A DNA stretch of 64,000 nt from Vespula vulgaris. Lineage: Eukaryota; Arthropoda; Insecta; Hymenoptera; Vespidae. The DNA is taken from assembly GCF_905475345.1 (NCBI RefSeq), contig NC_066594.1:3842001-3906000 (forward strand), written 5' to 3'. The notes beneath the pieces were generated by a model. The model was given only the letters and a program-made list of their open reading frames with translations, was not told the DNA's origin and searched no databases. Each line of letters begins with the position of its first letter. Within the stretch, counting starts at the first letter, position 1. The position numbers and the translations under genes were made by a program. Below, in pieces: positions 36,283 to 48,700 of the stretch.

Positions 36283-38813
36283 TCCAATGAATAAATTTAA
36301 CATATTTGAGAAACTGATTGAAAACATTCAAAGGTTGCTCATTAGTACACTTTCATTTCGACGTTATTAAAATTTTATTATGTAGCACGTTTATGATAAG
36401 AATCGTTATTTTGGACGATATACATAGCTACGTACATTTGTGCGAACGAGTTAACTTTTTGTTGGTCTACATGGCGTGCGTGCTCGTGCAGTTCCCGATT
36501 TCAGAGAAATAAGGAAGAAAAGAGTGAGAGAGGAAAACAGAAAATGAGGAAAAGTAAGATAGATAAGAGTAAGATAGTACGTCCTAATATTATTTATTTT
36601 TTTATCGACAATATACGAGCACGTTATTGTCCTATGCGTGACGTACTATGTTAAGAATGATCGCGATAGCCTTGTCATGTTCTCCTATCGATCGCTCATA
36701 AAAAATATCTTAGTAGCGGAGCATCAACGCCAAATCGTATCTATTTTATCTGACAATTAATTTTTTTGGCTTTTTTAAAACGAAGTCAAACTACACTTTT
36801 ACTTGCTAATTCGTCATCCGATCGATTCATTTTTGATCATTTAACTTGCATCATGAATATAAAAGTTGAATCAAAAATTAATACTTTTCGTTACTTTACG
36901 CGAGCTCCGAAGAAGAAGAAGCTCGAGAGACATGCGATTACGTGATCTTTGTCCCTTACATATACCATGAAATTATTGGAAAGTCTGGTATCCTCTCAAC
37001 CATCCCCTCCCTATTTTTTCTGTTTTTTTTTCTTTCCTTTTACTTTCTTTTCCGTAGAAAAAAATCGATCGTGTCTCTCGTTGCCACTAAAATTGCTTTA
37101 ATATTATACGACACGTAACATATAACGTGGTCTCTGCATATTAATATTTATATCGCAATTGTTACGGTTCTGTCGACTTTTAAATAGTTTATGAAGTGTA
37201 CGCCCTCGCGCTCCGGGATCGTTGCTCTTTGTATCGTTTCGTTCTTAAACACAGCGGAAAGCTTGTACAATGCCTATTCGTGCCGAGGTTACTAGTTCTC
37301 CGTATTGCACCATTATACTCGATTCTTCTAACACGATTAGTGTAACTTATTCTTTAACCATTATTCCTTGTATTATATCTACATGATAGAACATTTAATT
37401 AGAAACACTTGAACGTTTTTCTAATTTGCTTATGAACGCATGATAATTCAATATTTCTAAATAAATACTTACGGGTTCGAAATTCTAAGTATATCGATAG
37501 GGAAATCTGATCCATTAAATTTCTTTCTCTCTTTCTCTTTCTTACGGAAAATTTCGTTTATTACTAAACAACACAATGTTCCTATTTAAATAGACAGTTC
37601 TGTACAAATCGAACTTCATTAAGAAACGATGTAAATAATCGTAAATTGGAAACGTTTGGAAAGAAAATAAAGACAAAATTTCAACGAATTCTTTATTTAT
37701 TCAAGTCATTTTACCTTCCAACATGTACCTTAGAAAATAGTGAAAATAGTGCGAACCGAGTTATTATCTTTTCAGTTGTTCTTTCATCATCTGTAATTGG
37801 AATTATTCCGCGGTATCGTTTACTTTGTGTTTGTTCGAGTGGAAAGGTATACTCATTGTATACTTAAACGACATTTTTCATAGAGAAACGCTCATGGCTT
37901 AGTTAAATCTACCAAGTCGAAATCAGGTCTGGATATCTAATATTTGCTAACCACTTGTCTTGGCGTTGTTAGTTGAGACTGTTATCCGTGGAACTTTTTG
38001 CACTGAAATTTTAGTTGAAACGGTTCCTACCGTGAATCTTAATTTATGAAACATCGAATGCAGGAAATCATTTAGAGAAATAGAACAAGAGAAACAGAGA
38101 AATAGAGAAAGAGAGAGAAATTCTGATAATGGAAAAATAAAAAGAATATTAGTTTTGTGACCTATCGAAAAATGCAAATCTAAATGTGAATCGAATTGTT
38201 GGCTGTCTAATCAACAAATGCGATAAACCAATTCAAACGAAAATCGGATCACAATTAGTAATTGAATTTATGTCCGATAAATCGTAATCTCTAACAATAA
38301 CGGCATTCGAATTATCAACGAATTTGTCACTATTAGGAGACGCGAATAATTTGAATTCACGATTATATTCGATCTTTTGTCAGATTATTTTTGTTAGGGG
38401 AACAATTCTATCTAAATTAAGGTTCGTTTACTAATTAGAGAGATTCAATGAGGTCGATTCAATTTAAAACAAATGAAAAAAATATTTATACCCTTTCAAA
38501 AAACATGAGTCAGAATAAGAAAATCTATTTTAAAATGTTTTAATTACGTTAGGAAACAAAATTAGTCCGAAATGAATAGGAAAAAAAATGTCTAATTTAA
38601 CTTGAATACTTACACGAGGAAAATCCGTGAAACTTCGTATGCTATAATACGGGTAATTAATAGTACGCTCGAGAACTATCATCCATAGATTCGCTTCTAT
38701 TATTCGCTTCTATTTATCATCATTCATGGGATCTTAAATCCGTATTGTCTGTTTCCAAGAAATTCGGACATAATCTAACGTATAAAATTGAGATTCAAAC
38801 GCAATTAAAATAC

Positions 38814-38893
38814 CTTGGTATTCTGTCGTAACTGTCCCAGCTGGTCAGACAATTGTAGCTGCTGTATCTGCTCGACGTAGTCATCGTTAACAT
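38814..38893 (-). CDS. SLO2: Slo2 alternative first coding exon, short N-terminus (residues 1-26 of the short form)
   Basis: An ATG at 38893 with A at -3 opens a frame of 26 codons plus AG, ending at a GTATTT donor (38813-38808). An in-frame TGA lies nine bases upstream of the ATG, so the start must be this ATG or the one three codons later. The peptide is MLTMTTSSRYSSYNCLTSWD followed by SYDRIP, then Arg completed from the exon at 20.6 kb. The last eight bases, ATACCAAG, are the same as those of the long first exon, and the splice phase is identical. It resembles in size the short N-termini of some vertebrate KCNT proteins. A CU-rich tract followed by an AG at about 38917 on the transcript could let a 5' UTR exon splice in. 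Confidence comes from the phase match and the exact IPR junction. Confidence 0.65.
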
Positions 38894-39164
38894 TTTCCTT
38901 CAGGATGGCACGTCGAACTCGATCCCACGATCACGATGTGCCGAAGAGAAAGAAAGAGAGAAAGAGAGACAACGAGGACGCTGTTTGATATTGTACACCG
39001 TTTTTTACCGCACTATATTAGCCGGAATATTCTAAGAGAATTTTTGGTCCGCTTTTCAACTCACGATGCTCAATCGGCCGACATTGACTATTCGATGTCA
39101 CTGAGCTTCGATGAAGCATCGAAGTGAACGAGCGAGATTTCGCGAACACGTTAAAAACCCGTAA

Positions 39165-39184
39165 TATGTATAGATATATGTATA

Positions 39185-39242
<58 letters not shown>

Positions 39243-39350
39243 TATACAGATATATACATACATATAAAATATATGTATAATATATATATATATATTTATA
39301 TATATATACACATACGTATGTATGTGTCTATTTATGTGTATGTTTACATA
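39165..39350. repeat. Complex TA-rich microsatellite
   Basis: Long TA core (about 39187-39236) with TATG, TACA and TAGA variants on both sides, 270-450 bases upstream of the short first exon. Confidence 0.95.
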
Positions 39351-40588
39351 TATGTTTATATATGTACATGCATATAAGCAATTCTCTTTTTTCCCGAAGT
39401 TTCACAGAACACTCATATAAAATACACTAAGCCACTAATACTTGGACCACCAGGCTACTTCGCTTCTTTTTGGACCACTTACACTGTTTTCCCTTGTTAA
39501 TTAACGATAAAATTAACTATTAAATTCTATCATAGACTTAATTAACATCTCATTTCTCTTTGCTCGTCGCGCATATCCAACGATTCATAAGCACGGATTT
39601 TTTCTTCCATATGCGCTTGTTTCTTACGTATATGTAATATTAAAAATATTCTACGTTTTTGGACCCGCCAACCAGCGTGCTGGATAATATCCTAAGTAGG
39701 AGGAAGGAGCTATTACCACTTTTCTTTGCTCTTCCCTCTTTCGAATCGTTTCTCACTTTGTTTTAAGCTCTTTAAATTCTTATTCCAAGCGTGCCTTCCT
39801 CCGTAAGATATTTACTTTCTTAACCGAATACACATAACACGTAGTGATTTGCTGCTATGAGAAATCATAACTCTCTTATCCTCATACTCTTTCTCATCTC
39901 TTTTCCTTATTTATTTTTTTCTTTGATCGTAGAACGTTAATTGAGATCATGATATGAGAAACATTAGCACATTAGAAGATTCAATTCAATCATTCTCTTT
40001 CGAATTTCTTCAAATTTGCAATCACTTTGGTACATTAATACATTCATTCTCAATGAAATTTTTTTATAATGGTTTCTTCTTTCCGCTTGCGATCCACATA
40101 TGTATTTCGAAAAAAGCCAAGATTTCGCGACATTTTTTCCCCTTTATCTTATCACTTGTTTTCGAAGAACGAAGACTCGAGAGGATATCTTTGGTCCCGT
40201 CACGAATTACTTCGATCACGATCCAGATTTTTTTCCCGTTCGATCTACTTGTTCAAATTTTGACTCTTGGTCCTCTGTCACTTTACGCGCGTCTTTTTCG
40301 AGAAGTTTACGAAATGAAAAAGATAGTCGTATTCAGGAAACAAAAAACAACAAAAAATTCACATTACGTAGATATTTCCCTTACGTAGAACATAAACTCG
40401 TAGCGCGGTGACCTTTTCCGTTTCTTCTTTCCCTTCCTCTTTGTAAACTGTCTTCGTTAGCTCTCTTCCTTTCGTTGTCTTCGTTTTCGTCACGGACGTC
40501 GATTAAAATCACGGTATTTCGCATGTAGGCAACGACACTTCCTCTTCAGATAGCGAATCATTCTTCGTGAATTCGAAGAGATAGAAAA

Positions 40589-40720
40589 GGCCGCGTACTC
40601 GCGCGATTTCATTAGCCCGCCGTTCTGGCATCGAGAGGCGCCGCGAGAGGACCTCCTCTCCGTAAGCTCCCAAGTATAAGGCGCTTCGCGTGGCCTGGCT
40701 CAGCGCCGACTAGCGGATTC
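40589..40720 (-). promoter_or_regulatory. CpG-rich patch, candidate promoter or 5' UTR for the short Slo2 isoform
   Basis: A sharply GC- and CpG-rich island (GGCCGCG, CTCGCGCGA, GGCGCCGCGAGAG, CAGCGCCGAC) in AT-rich surroundings, about 1.7 kb upstream of the short first exon on the transcribed strand. It has no recognisable open frame. Promoter function is inferred from base composition and position only. Confidence 0.4.
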
Positions 40721-40778
40721 AGCCTCAAACTTTTCCGAAGTGAGAAAGCACAGGAAGGATTCGCGCAAGCTCAGAACT

Positions 40779-40870
40779 TTCCCTCTCTCCCTCTCTCTTT
40801 CTCTCTCCCTTTCTTTCTTTCTCTTTCTCTCTCTCTCTCTTTCCCTCTCTCTCTCTCTTTTCTCTCCCTC
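40779..40870. repeat. CT-rich tract
   Basis: Imperfect CT/CTTT/CCCT pyrimidine block next to the CpG-rich patch. Confidence 0.9.
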
Positions 40871-42859
40871 TTTGCAACTCCCACCTCGAATGCTTCCTCC
40901 TTAAACACCCAACCTTATGAAAGCGTGGAAAGGGCCAATAAACAAGGGAGAAGGTCAAGTAAACGGTACAAAGAGCAAATGAAAAATAATCAATCATGAT
41001 AATAATGACCGATTATTTGTCGAATTATTCGCTAGGTATTTGATAAAATTTAGACTTTATTTCGAAGACCACTAAGCCTTTCTTATCCGCATGGTTGATT
41101 GTAGAACGTTTAAATGTTAAAGGAAGTAATAAATGTTAAATACTCGATGACGTTAGAAATCCATTAATCGTTTATTTCACGAATCGTTCTACGAGTTTTC
41201 TAATAAAACAGGACGATCCGTGACTTCCGAAGAATTCGAGGGAATAAAAATCTCAAAGAAAGCCATTAAGTGATGACTCGTATCGCAGATCGAAAATATA
41301 GGATAAAAAGTGATCGCTATCGTCCTCTGTCAGACTCGAAATATTTCGATAGGAAATTTACGAGTAAAGCCGTTCCGCCCATAAAACACTGGCACCATCG
41401 ATCGTAAACCTTTGACCTCGTAAGAGAAGGGCCTCGATTTAAGGACACAACTCAGGCAGGTAGATTTTACGGAGAAATCTCGTGGAGTCGTATAAAGACG
41501 ATTTCTTTAACGCGATCCAACAGAAATATTCTTCACGAGTGCGGTACTCTCTACATACTATCAGAAAAGAAAAATTTCATTTCTTTGAACTTCTCATTCC
41601 CTTTCTCGTGCATCCTAAAGATAATCAAATACTTCAGAAATAAAAGAAAAAGAAAAAATGGAAAGGGAAGAAATGAAGAAATGCGTTTTTCTGTGAACAA
41701 AAGAAAATTAAAACATAAGCCCTCTTTTCGTCGATATACACATCTATACACATTTATATAGATACATTTAATCGATAATAGTTTTAGTCGATAATAGTTG
41801 ATCGTTGTATCGAGTTTGATTATCTTCAAGAATAATGATATTATCGAGTATCTTGACTAGCTCAAAGCGAAAGTCGAGGTGTTCCGCGATTGACGGATAA
41901 TAAATTTTATAATTTTAACATAAAACTTCAAAAGAATGATATATGGGCGATCGTACTCGATTAAATCGTAACTTAAATTGATCGATTTACGACCAGGTAA
42001 AAATCATGTTTTCTTGAAATTTATAAAAAGCTTGTTAAAATGATAACATATAATATCTAGGAAGCTTCGATAGCTTCTCGATAGCTTGTCAATGTTAACG
42101 CTGTGATATTAAAATTGTAAACCACATTGTGTACGTATTAAGGGTCGTTGTAATGAAGTTCATATTTCATTTTGTTCGTTTTTCTCTTCCTTATTATCCA
42201 GCATTGGTTAAAAGTACGATCTTTAAAGGAGAACTTTTTTCGTTACAATTGAAAGAGATGCAATTGCTTCCGCAAAATCGATCTTTACACTAATTTACGA
42301 ACAAATAGCATTAAATGTACCGTAAAAACTATCCGATCGTGATACTCTCTCTTTTTTTTCCTATCTTTTCTTTCTAACGAATGTAGGTTGAGTATCGCGT
42401 AGAAAAACAACAATTTTTCAAACGATAAATCGATCGTTCTTTAAGATGTTTTAAAGCAAACATGAAAATACATCGGGTACACTCGAAGTACAAACATACG
42501 TTGTCTAGTACTATCGATGTCGTGTAAACTTTAAGAAGATGTGTATTATTCATCTCAAGCGCGGCGAAGCTGACGACTGTAAGGAGATGAGTAGGCAAAC
42601 AGTTATGTACATACTTATAAAGACGATACGCAAACTAAACTAAGTCCTATATATAAGAAAATAACACGGAAAGAAAAATGTTTATTTATTTATTTTTGGT
42701 CGTCGCCTTCCTTTAAAACTTAAAATACTAGCTCAGAAAAATAACGAATTTGAGATTTGCCACGAAGGAGAAGAGGATAAGAAGGTTAACGGCACATCGA
42801 AGATGTCTATAAACCAAATATCTAGCTAGAAATTATCTGCAACGATCTAGAGAGAAAAA

Positions 42860-42860
<1 letters not shown>

Positions 42861-42908
<48 letters not shown>
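42861..42908. repeat. (GA)n microsatellite
   Basis: Long GA run followed by imperfect GAGT/GAGC units. Confidence 0.95.
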
Positions 42909-45459
42909 TAAGAGCGAGAGTTCGATACGATTAGAGGTAACATCATTGAGAGACCACTTCCACTGCATTAGCGGGTGGTGAAATGGCGTCGGTAGTATCT
43001 AAAGAAGAAAAAAAAAAGAAGAGTTCGTTTTAGCCGAAAGAGCGAACAACGGTGGCGGTTTCAAGAGATTCGTTCGACGCTTTCCTTTCTCGATCTTCTT
43101 TATCTCACTTTCTTTTTACTTCCTTTCGTTATTTTCTTCTATCTTCCTTGTCTTACTTCCATTTCCTCTATCATCTAACTCGCAATGGAATTACTCACGA
43201 GATGGCTGAAACACGATGGTACCTCGATCATAAAATTGTTCCTTTTTCGCTTATGCTTCCGTCTACGTTCTCAATGCCGTCGCGGCTTTTTTAGTTCGAA
43301 GTTTTACCGTCATCGTCTCTATACAATGGCAGCACAATCCACGAGCATTCGTTCGACGAGGCTTCCCATGGTATAAACTCACCCCTCTGTCCTTTTATGG
43401 GAATATTTTACTAAAATAATCGGATACGAGAGCAAAGCTATTTTGGGAATCCTTGATCCTCATAAATCATCACTGTCCATTGATCTATCTATATTATAAA
43501 TCAAGAGAGATTTTATTTAAAAGCTTGTATTTCTTTAAAAGATTCAGCCATTTTAAAGATTTTAATTTATAAATCCAGCTTTTTCTTAAGCCGAATTTAT
43601 GTAATATTTTTTATTTTTACAATTCACGAAATTGTCTTTTAAAAAGATATTATGCTAATAAAACTCTTTGGTTTGATCAATAAATATTGTCGAACTATTA
43701 CATTTTTAAACGATCCAAATTGTTAACTAAATCTACGTACACACTTTGCCTTAAGTTTGATATTCTTACGAGTAAAGCGAGTTGCTCTAAAGAGGAAGTT
43801 TGAGAAACTGTATGGAAAATAAATGGGAAGATAGTGGTCTTAAGGCGCATAAACAAGGCAGTGAGATTTTATTGACTCCATTTTCTCTTTATCCGTGACC
43901 ACATTTATTATGGAGATTTTAAGGACAAAGGGGCTTTTCATCGTGCGCCCTATGTGATAAGTGGCTCTGTTACCGTTGTCTAGAAAGAAGAAGAAAATAA
44001 AAGAACTAATGGTACAACTGCGAGAGTTTAGGACGAATGATTTTAGCATATCAAATAAAAAATATGCAATCGCAGCATAAGATTTCATCTTTGGTTTGAT
44101 ATTATTTTCGATTACCGTAAATGCAATCAAGAGAAACGAATCACATGATATAGGAACTGAACGAACTTAAATACTTTCTCTAGACTTTTCTTACCAAGCA
44201 AAAGTCTATTATTTTCCGTTTACACTGATATTGCTGTTTTCTATCTTGAATTTATTCGAGAGTAAAGAAGGCTCGTATTTATTATAATATCCTAAAGCGA
44301 AGATGTGAACTAGGCTTGTAAGGTAAAGAAAACAAATACAAAGTGATTTATTTCAATACTTTTTTAAAGTTTTGGATATGTGCTTTTTAATGATTACCTT
44401 GTACTTCGATTCGAAAATCAATCGTTCTTTTCATATATATATATAATAAACTTATCGTAAAATAAAAACACGGATTCTAATTGAATGAAACAATTTATAT
44501 GCTAGATATATAGCAGATAATGTAGAGTAACTATTTATATAATGGTTTGTATACGTATATTGCTCGTTTTATCTTCCGATCTGTAATTTCTAGATCCCCG
44601 TAAATTGTTAAGAAATAATTTAAGATATTCCATTAGTCGTTATTAAACAAAGAAAGATATATGTAGGTACATATATGCGTATATCAAAAACAAGGTACTT
44701 GAAGTTTTGACGACGATCTTGGTTGGTTTATCCTAACCAAATCTTTCAAGTAGCCCAAGAAGCCGGTCCCTCTTCTCGTTATCCTCAAGAGCTCGCTCGC
44801 AAATGGCGCGCAACATGCGTTTACATCACGATCTTAATGAACCCCATGTTTATTCCAAGTCTTGTTCTTTCACTCGAGAATTCTCAGAGAAAGGCTACTC
44901 CCTGTACGATCTTTCTCTCTCTCTCTCTCCCTTTCCCTCCCTCCCTCTCTTTTTCTCTCTCGTTTTTTTCGACTTGATCTTTGACCTTTCCATGCTACGA
45001 AAGAAGAGATACAGAGAGGAAGAGACTATGAGAAAAGAATATCACGATCCCCGAATCGCATTACGTTTTTCATTTTGCGCGAGCGCGAAATAAGCAGAAA
45101 AAAGAGAAAAGGTTTAGAAATAAAATCTATATTATGGAAGAGTAGAAAATTGTTGCAGATGATTCCGGAAGAAGCCCATAATAGGCGTGTAACTGACAAA
45201 CTAAAGAAATCAATATCGTTTAAGTGGACATTTTATACGCAAAACTTTATATTCGGATACCTTTGAAATGTATAATTGTTGGTAGTTTATACGAGTTCTC
45301 CGGATGAATTTCATCTACCTATATAATATCAGAAAAAGTTTCATAAAAGATCATGCTTCTTCGGATAACCGAGAGGAATCGTGTTTCATGAAAGGAATAA
45401 TAAGCGAATAAAAGTCGAAGTTAAAATTCTGCTTTAACGAGATCCAAATACTCGCTTAC

Positions 45460-45707
45460 CTTGGTATTTGAAAGGCAATTTCGTCAAGGGAATCGCTTGG
45501 TTGAAGAGGGGCCCGTTCAAAGAGCTTACTAGGGCCCCGATGAACTTTGTTGCAGCACTGCATCGATTCGGCCGTTGGTTGCAATTGGTCCCCACGATTG
45601 GTCCCACGTTGTCCACTTTGGCTATTTGTTCCATTCTTTAATTGCTTCTTTCGTGTCTCTTCCGCCTGACGGCGCAGATTGTGCAGCCGGAAGAAGTACA
45701 TCGACAT
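45460..45707 (-). CDS. SLO2: Slo2 candidate first coding exon, long N-terminus (residues 1-82)
   Basis: The frame is open from an ATG at 45707 (G at -3) and gives 82 codons plus the partial codon AG before a GTAAGC donor at 45459-45454. Joined to the exon ending at 20623, AG plus A makes Arg and continues directly into VRVEYYVNENTF. The product is polar and basic at first (RRQAEETRKKQLKNG), Gln/Asn/Gly-rich in the middle, and ends DSLDEIAFQIPR, so it looks cytosolic; no signal peptide is seen. A second in-frame ATG lies at 45701. An in-frame TAA lies further upstream, so this can be a true first exon. Alternatively the exon could be entered at a CAG just before GCGGAAGAG, which would move the start to an unseen upstream exon. 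I do not recognise a domain in this segment. Confidence 0.6.
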
Positions 45708-48700
45708 TTCTGTTCCACACAATCGCGAGTACTTTTGATCAGAGAGATACAAAGAGCTGTAGCTAGGGAGTTTCAAGTGCCTCGAGACGTCTTCTTATCG
45801 TGCGAACTTTCTTTTAACGATTATTACGAATTTTGCAGGAAAGTTTAGAAAGACGAAGCAATCGCATCGTCGGAAGTTTTTAAATAATCTACTTACGTTT
45901 CAATATCTATATTAATCCTCCATGAAACGATGTTTTTTTGCATGTATAGAAAAAAGATTAAATGACACAAAATTTGTAGTACATAACTCGTACTATAATA
46001 TGACTACACTACTAAATGTAACTCTGTGTACCGAGCAAATATTAATTTTTAGATACGAACTAACAATTAATTTTACTGCGAAGAAAGGAGATAAAACTAA
46101 ATAAATACGACGATAAGATATGTAAATGAGTGTGCGATTTAAAAGTTACATGACGTTATAAGAGATTTTTCTTTATATTTAAAGAACTTTTCTTTTATTC
46201 TTGTAGTTTACAATTTGAATTTTTCAAGATAGAATTCTTAAATAATGAAATATTTATTTTTTCAACACATAGTTTCTTACGTATTTGAAATATATGAAAT
46301 ATAATGACTTTTCCGAAGAATTTAACGACTGGAAATAGTGTTTACGTGATGAGAAATTTTAAAGAACTGGAAAATTCTGCTTTCGGCGAACCTTCCGACG
46401 ATAGCGTCGTTTAAGAAAAATGCCTTTGCCAGTTGGAAGTGTAGAACAAAGCGTTTAACGAGGCAAAAAGGAAGAGGGAAGTTCTCTGAAACGCGCTCGA
46501 AACTACTGCAACTCGCGCATGCATATTTAATTATTGACATGTGAGTCATTAGGTACATGCGCAAATTAATAACGCGCGAACATTCATTTTGACGTACGTC
46601 TTGGGACGTGATATTTAATGTGGAATTAAAATGCGTGCTCATAATAAATATACGTAACATGCGTTCTCGTTCACGTTAAATCATTATATTATTATACCAT
46701 CATTAATAACCAAATATATTTGTCGAATGATAAAGATCGAAACTCATAATTCAGTTTTCTTTTTATTTTTATAACTCTCTCCTCGTCCAATGATTACTCT
46801 TCCGAAATTCAATCTGATTGGATATGTTCGAAAAAGTACATTTACATATTTCCTCTCCATTTCTATCCTTATTCCGAAAATATTCCCCCAATTAATTTTT
46901 CTATTCTATTTCAAATAATACAAAATTTAATTTTTGAAAGAAATGTTCGACTTTCGGGATAGCTCGTAGTACACTCCGTACGAAACGGAAAATATATTAA
47001 ATATTTTCAACGGTGTCGTACTGATTTCTTCAGAAGGTGAGAAAAAGTGAAAATAACGTTTTAGGAATTCTTCTCTTTGGAATACCGTTTGAAAATACGA
47101 TTTTCTCTTATCGCGCCATTTAATGTATTTAATTTATAAAGTATAAGCTATAATTTAATTATCGATAATATAAATATATCAATGAGCTAATTAAATAGAA
47201 TGAAAAGTACGAAAATTTGTTTGAATCAAAGAATTGGTCGTCAAAATATTTTAACTTCTATATCCCCGATGACATTTTGCTTTCGTTTTGTCTACTATAT
47301 GCGGGTATCTAATGCCGTATGAGAAAGTCAAAATAATATCTCAATCAAGTTACCTCACTTTTGGAGAAGTGGACGAACGTCGAAGTAGTTTCACGGATCA
47401 TATGTGTGACCTGCTTCTAAAGTACATATGTACGTGTAGCGCTATTCTCATGAGTCTATGCAAACTCAAAAAGCTCAGCTCTATCTATAAACTGCTTTAC
47501 TTTGTTACTCTACCTATAGTTCTCTGGTCTTCTACGCATTTTAATTTGGTATTTGTTGTCCTAGTAAATATTTTAAAACAGAGATATTACTCATTCGAAT
47601 TACGTCATTGTGACTCTCAAATGACTTTGATGTATTTTCATTCACCCTTGAATTTAACGCGTACCGTATTTTTCAATGAAAATTAATAAACAGTGAATAA
47701 ACAACATTGTTAGTAAAGCACAATAGGCGGTTCTTGGATTTCAAAAAAATATAGGAGAAACTTGAGTCATTATTGTCGTTCTTATTCCTTTTTTTTAATA
47801 TCCGCTTCATTGATTTATTATTTGAAAAAGCATCGTATTTTCATTTGAAATATAGTCGATATAATTGACTCACTACTCAATTTTTTTTATATCGATCAAA
47901 TCGAACAAGAAGCTTCATTTTCTGTGCTTTTATTATGATTATAACTTATTATAATTTTTAATGCTTCCCACTTTAAAAAGAATTTTTAAATTTAAAACAT
48001 TTTCTTTTCCTTAATATTTCAATATTTTAAAATTCTTTAATAATACAAAATATAAAAAAATTTTTGCATGTTCTTAATGGGTTTATTTGTTTCAACTTTA
48101 ATCTATATAATCAATTTTTTATTTCAATTTTTTATTTCTTAAAATCCTTCCAACTTTGAAATAAAAAATTGAAACGAATAGAAATTATTGAATCTAAATA
48201 TTCGTTGTATGCACTTTGATATAAATGTTTAATCAATCTATTCAATTGTTTAAACGCTAAAATGTATTCAGACACGCACATGATAATTTCCAATACGAAA
48301 ACTAAAAATTCAAGCAAGTTATTTGATATTTCAAATAATTTTCGAAGACGATCGTTTGTTACACTTTTCGTTCTTATATACAAAAAACCTTGCAGATCGT
48401 GTTTGAAGAAAAAAAAAGAAACATAAGTTTTCTTAGGCAAGCGTAAATTTGTGAAAGTATTCAATGAATGTCGACTAATAAGAAAACTCTCAATAGAGAT
48501 GACCCTTCCTTCAACGTTTCGAGTGAATTCCGTTTGATAGGTAATAGGTACTTAAATCGGAAGAGCTACTCGAAGCTAAAAAGAAAAAAAATTCCTTTCT
48601 CGGCAAACTACTCGAAGCAGATTACCTGAAGATTGAAGAAAAAAGGTTTAGCCTCGATTAAAGAAATCCAGCAAGAAATCTCGTTGAAAAAGCCTCGGTT

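Larger units (their letters stand above)
20624..38813 (-). other. Large Slo2 intron upstream of the common exon
   Basis: About 18.2 kb from the short first exon to the common exon (24.8 kb from the long first exon). It holds (TA)n and (GA)n microsatellites, a consensus CRE at 21079, a degenerate tRNA-like sequence near 24.4 kb, a perfect hairpin at 23461, and a 23-base tandem duplication at 36064. Open frames in this stretch (for example near 23.3, 28.6-29.4, 30.5, 33.8 and 35.1 kb) give no recognisable protein. Confidence 0.75.
38894..45459 (-). other. Intron of the long isoform; 5' region of the short isoform
   Basis: Holds a complex TA/TATG/TACA block (39165-39350), a CpG-rich patch (40589-40720), pyrimidine tracts (40779-40870, 44911-44960), and a GA run (42861-42908). 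A further patch at about 44.72-44.86 kb is less AT-rich than its surroundings. A 5' UTR exon for the short isoform probably lies here but cannot be placed. Confidence 0.65.
1..45707 (-). other. SLO2: Slo2/KCNT-type potassium channel gene, 3' end outside the window
   Basis: Gene-level entry for the fifteen coding exons listed separately. Read on the minus strand, the exons join with consistent phases and GT-AG sites into one open frame of 934 full codons from the long start (about 878 from the short start). Family membership rests on many stretches that match Slo2/KCNT channels: the NENTFKERL entry motif, a GYGD pore filter, the WMERQK and DFLNEFYAHP segments of RCK1, WAVKDFAPN, HTSRGQ and TKEENSAF. 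In this family the channel is a plasma-membrane tetramer of six-helix subunits. Cytosolic RCK1 and RCK2 domains form a gating ring that opens with intracellular Na+ (and Cl-). Only RCK1 and the linker are in the window; RCK2 and the C-terminus must lie left of base 1. The protein match is from recognition, not a database search. Confidence 0.93.

Noticed and set aside
47288..47686. 132-residue plus-strand frame with hydrophobic stretches
   Set aside because: The first codon is not a convincing start, no receptor or transporter motif is visible, and AT-rich DNA often yields such hydrophobic frames.
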